Assembly (NCBI RefSeq): GCF_947491715.1 | Contig: NZ_CANLKR010000003.1 | Location: 1-64,000 of the forward strand | Length of the DNA: 64,000 nucleotides | Origin: an uncultured Shewanella sp. | GTDB lineage: Bacteria; Pseudomonadota; Gammaproteobacteria; Enterobacterales; Shewanellaceae | Direction of reading: 5' to 3' | Shown: one piece after another, positions 61,330 through 64,000 of the stretch | Position numbering within the stretch: the stretch's first letter is position 1 | Layout of the letters: the number at the start of each line of letters is the position of its first letter | Program-made: the position numbers and the translations under genes | The notes under the pieces: generated by a model | What the model was told of the DNA's origin: nothing | What the model saw: the letters and a program-made list of their open reading frames with translations, nothing else | Database searches by the model: none

Positions 61330-62646
61330 CTAAACAATACCCATTAATATGGCAATAATCAGTAGCAATACGCTTAAGCCCCAGATCCAAAAGAATGAAT
61401 AACGAATATGTTTACCCATTTTAAGTTCAGCAAGGCCGAGGCCAAGCCAAAGTGCGGGGGAGAAAGGGCTAATGAAGGTACCTAGAATATTCCCGATGAT
61501 CATGGCATAAATAGCCGATTGTGAACTGATCCCAACACTGGACGTGATTTGTTCAACAACGGGGACTAATGCAAAATAATAAGCATCAGTGTTTAAGATG
61601 AGTTCAAAAGGAGCGCCGAGAATACCAATTATGATGTGCAAATAGGGCAAAATAGTATTAGGCAGAATAGCCACAATATCAAGAGCCAAGGCATCAAGCA
61701 TTTTTGTACCTGTTAAGATCCCTAAAAAAGCCCCAGCGGAGAGAATAATACATCCCATAAGGACTGCACTGGGTGCATGGGCTTTGATCCTATCCATTTG
61801 CTCACTGACCTTAGGATAATTCAGAGATAAGGCTAAACTCACGCCTATCATAAAAGTGAATCCTGAAGGAATAATGCCCCAGACGAGCAGAGCAATGACA
61901 CCTATGGTCAGTAAAAGATTAATCCCGAGTTTTTGCAAAGGTGTATTGGATGACATTGAAGTCATCGGGGCAATGAATGTGTCGCATGTATGAGTATTTT
62001 CACCTTCGATGGGGGAAATCGGTGGTAAATTGGCGATACGGCGCTTTTCTCTAACACCCAATACCATTGCCATAGGGACCAGCATGATTAATGCAATGAA
62101 TTGTAATGGCACCAGTGGACGCCAAAGATCGGTGGGGTTCATGGACAGTAATGCCGCTGCGCGGCCAATGGGGCCAGCCCAAGGAAGCATATTCATAATG
62201 CTCGCACTGGCACCAACCAATAACAGCAGTAAATAAGGACTCATGCGTAAACGTCGATATAAAGGCAGTAAAGCCGGAATAGTGATGAGAAAAGTGGAGG
62301 CACCCGAGCCATCTAGATGTGCAATAGCCGCAATAAAGACGGTGCCGATGACAACCGATTGAATACTCCCATGAGACAGCGTGACCATTTTATTGATCAT
62401 CGGTGTGAATAACCCCACATCATTCATGATCCCAAAATAAATAATGGCAAAAATAAACATGATAACAATAGGAAAGACTTTTTGGGCTCCTTCATTGAAG
62501 TAAAGGCCAATATCGTGAATACTGGTACCTGCTACCAGTGCACCTATGATGGGTATAATAATTAATGCCGTAATTGGGCTAGTTTTTTCGGTGAGTAATA
62601 ATCCAACAATAGTGAGAATGGTGATAAAGCCGATAATCCCGAGCAT
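61330..62646 (-). CDS. CitMHS-family citrate-type transporter
   Basis: 438 residues with ~12 membrane segments. N-terminal LGIIGFITILTIVGLLL, the conserved AHLDGSGASTFLITIPALLPLYRRL loop, NMLPWAGPIGRAA and a second re-entrant half (GAPFELILNTDAYYFALVPV; GTFISPFSPALWLGLG) identify the citrate:metal/proton symporter family (CitM/CitH). It takes up citrate or a related dicarboxylate-metal complex. Expressed alone on the minus strand; no sensor genes are nearby. Confidence 0.92.
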   Translation of the reverse strand: MLGIIGFITILTIVGLLLTEKTSPITALIIIPIIGALVAGTSIHDIGLYFNEGAQKVFPIVIMFIFAIIYFGIMNDVGLFTPMINKMVTLSHGSIQSVVIGTVFIAAIAHLDGSGASTFLITIPALLPLYRRLRMSPYLLLLLVGASASIMNMLPWAGPIGRAAALLSMNPTDLWRPLVPLQFIALIMLVPMAMVLGVREKRRIANLPPISPIEGENTHTCDTFIAPMTSMSSNTPLQKLGINLLLTIGVIALLVWGIIPSGFTFMIGVSLALSLNYPKVSEQMDRIKAHAPSAVLMGCIILSAGAFLGILTGTKMLDALALDIVAILPNTILPYLHIIIGILGAPFELILNTDAYYFALVPVVEQITSSVGISSQSAIYAMIIGNILGTFISPFSPALWLGLGLAELKMGKHIRYSFFWIWGLSVLLLIIAILMGIV

Positions 62647-63056
62647 GGCTATTCCTTCATTTTAGTTGTTAGTCTGGGTTAGACGTGTGGGCTGTACATC
62701 AAAAGGATGATGTCATGCGGATTTTCAATGCATTAAGTTTCATTGTTATTTATCGTTTGTCTGTGCAATTTTTCAGGTATTCCACAATAAAAGGGACCTT
62801 GATGAAAATACAAGTTCTCATGGCCATTTCATTTTAAATTACTATAAATTTCATTTAAATGTAGTTGTTACGTTTCATTTAATTGTTATTTCGTTGTCAT
62901 ATTTTCTTCTTTGTTATGTTTTATGCTGAGTTTAGGGCGCTTTTTAAGGGCGCTTTTTAAGGGCGCTTTTTAAGGGCGCTTTTTAAGGGCGCTTCAAAGC
63001 GTGATGGATGAAAGATTCATAATAACCACAAATTATATTCAAGGAATGGCACATAA
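62647..63056. other. 410-bp divergent intergenic region
   Basis: Promoters for the CitMHS gene (-) and the lipoprotein gene (+). It holds the 13-bp tandem repeat at 62935-62994, described separately. AAGGAATGG 8 nt before 63057 is the ribosome site of the lipoprotein gene. The rest is AT-rich without visible structure. Confidence 0.4.
62935..62994. repeat. Tandem 13-bp repeat, four full copies plus part of a fifth
   Basis: GGGCGCTTTTTAA at 62935, 62948, 62961 and 62974, then GGGCGCTT. The copies are exact. Copy number changes would alter the distance between the promoter area and the lipoprotein gene 60 bp downstream. Confidence 0.9.
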
Positions 63057-64000
63057 ATGAAATCATTAAGACTGATATTACCGCTCTTGCTTTCGAGCCT
63101 GTTATTAATGGCCTGCTTTGATAGTGATGAAGGTAACACTGCTAGCGATGAAAGCAGTGTGTCTTTGAGCGCGCTTACGCCTGTGACCTCTGAGGTTTCT
63201 TCAAATGAGTCATGTGATGATGAGTTCATTATTGACGGTAATCATTGTATTCAGTCAGGTGAATTTTCAATGCAGCTTATTGCGCGATATGCCAGTCATG
63301 AATTTGGGGTTAGTGCCGCTGAAATTGTCGATTATCACCCAGAGACGGCGCAAATCTTCGTGATTAATGCGCAAAGTGTAAAAGTGGATATTTTGGATGC
63401 GTCATTACTTGAAAGCGCAGAAGCTGTGAGTGGTGAAGCGTCATTCATACTTGAAAATATGACAAAAATCGGTGAAATTGATGTAGCCAGTGATGTTAAT
63501 TTACCCTATGTCGGTGGGGTGAATAGTGTGGCAATTTATCAAAATTTGTTAGCGGTTGCACTTGAGCGGGGGAATGAACAAGGTCATCCTAAGCAAGGTA
63601 AGGGCTTAGTTGCTTTTTATCGGCTAACAGAGGGGGGAAGCGTGGTATTTCTTCATGGCGTTGAAGTGGGTTACTTACCTGATAATGTCGTGTTTACGCC
63701 CAATGGTGCTCAGTTATTGATTGCCAATGAAGGTGAGCCCAATGATGATTATACCGTAGATCCCGTCGGTAGCATTTCAGTGATTGATATTGTCGACAAT
63801 ACCCCTAGTACACAGGCGACTCATATTCATTTTACAGACTTTAATCAAGGAGAGGCGCGTTTTGATGAACTGAGTTCTTTGGTTAAAATCAATGGTCCTA
63901 ATGCCAGCGTGGCGCAGGATTTAGAACCTGAATACATCAGCATTAGTGAGGACGGGCTAATGGCTTTCGTCAGCCTGCAAGAAAATAATGCGATTGCAAA
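63057..64000 (+). CDS. Choice-of-anchor I family lipoprotein (3' end outside window)
   Basis: The first ~314 residues are visible and the frame is open at the right edge. A signal peptide ends in a lipobox LLMAC, so it is an outer-surface or periplasmic lipoprotein. A short linker follows, then the beta-propeller-like choice-of-anchor I domain (GVNSVAIYQNLLAVALE, DNVVFTPNGAQLLIANEGEPNDDYTVDPVGSISVIDI, YISISEDGLMAFVSLQENNAIAK). The family includes alkaline-phosphatase-like and surface esterase relatives. A minus-strand frame inside it (63017-63229) is a shadow. Confidence 0.88.
   Translation, partial: MKSLRLILPLLLSSLLLMACFDSDEGNTASDESSVSLSALTPVTSEVSSNESCDDEFIIDGNHCIQSGEFSMQLIARYASHEFGVSAAEIVDYHPETAQIFVINAQSVKVDILDASLLESAEAVSGEASFILENMTKIGEIDVASDVNLPYVGGVNSVAIYQNLLAVALERGNEQGHPKQGKGLVAFYRLTEGGSVVFLHGVEVGYLPDNVVFTPNGAQLLIANEGEPNDDYTVDPVGSISVIDIVDNTPSTQATHIHFTDFNQGEARFDELSSLVKINGPNASVAQDLEPEYISISEDGLMAFVSLQENNAIA

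Overview
The window is about 64 kb of AT-rich DNA from a Gram-negative bacterium, most likely a marine gammaproteobacterium of the Alteromonadales (Shewanella-like). That placing is an inference from gene content: an RHS protein, an RND pump, an S9 peptidase, a CitMHS symporter, lipoproteins and a large fatty-acyl type cluster. No rRNA, tRNA, CRISPR array or complete insertion sequence was found.

Layout. 1-9.1 kb: the 3' end of an RHS gene, a secreted PPC-type protein, an M32 carboxypeptidase and an RND efflux adaptor/permease pair. 9.2-9.6 kb: a collapsed MFS transporter pseudogene. 9.9-19.5 kb: an R-body (Reb) locus. It opens with an AraC-type regulator and a specialised NusG/RfaH-like protein, then a GH24 lysozyme. 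It holds seven RebB-family proteins (three almost identical in protein sequence), two more divergent Reb-like proteins, an internal sigma-54-type activator and several small partner proteins. 19.5-35.4 kb: a toxin-like island. It contains two DUF4157 proteins (one fused to a bacterial EndoU-type nuclease domain), two orphan effector candidates with a similar I/V-Q junction, a class 3 lipase, a second GH24 lysozyme that has lost catalytic residues, a GH25 lysozyme, an AAA+ ATPase of the kind linked to extracellular contractile injection systems (eCIS), a tandem pair resembling the C-terminal domain of cyanobactin PatG, and several unknown proteins. No eCIS tube, sheath or baseplate gene is present.

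35.5-45.7 kb: an AttEFGH-like ABC transporter with a lipocalin-like lipoprotein, an SbmA/YddA-type ABC exporter, a methyltransferase, an SDR and small membrane proteins. 45.7-58.1 kb: a tightly packed eleven-gene operon on the minus strand. It encodes a KAS III enzyme, an NAD-dependent reductase/epimerase, an MBL hydrolase, a PaaK-like adenylate-forming enzyme, an ATP-grasp enzyme, three paralogous GNAT-like transferases, a Rieske oxygenase, a serine hydrolase and an MFS transporter, and looks like an unassigned lipid or natural-product pathway. 58.5-64 kb: a hypothetical gene, an S9 prolyl oligopeptidase, a CitMHS transporter, a 13-bp tandem repeat and the start of a choice-of-anchor I lipoprotein.

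Main idea: the centre of the window couples an expanded R-body operon to eCIS-style cargo (DUF4157/EndoU, AAA+ ATPase) and to cell-wall and lipid hydrolases, without contractile machinery. It may be an R-body-based toxin system. The linkage is seen in the sequence; the joint function is inferred.
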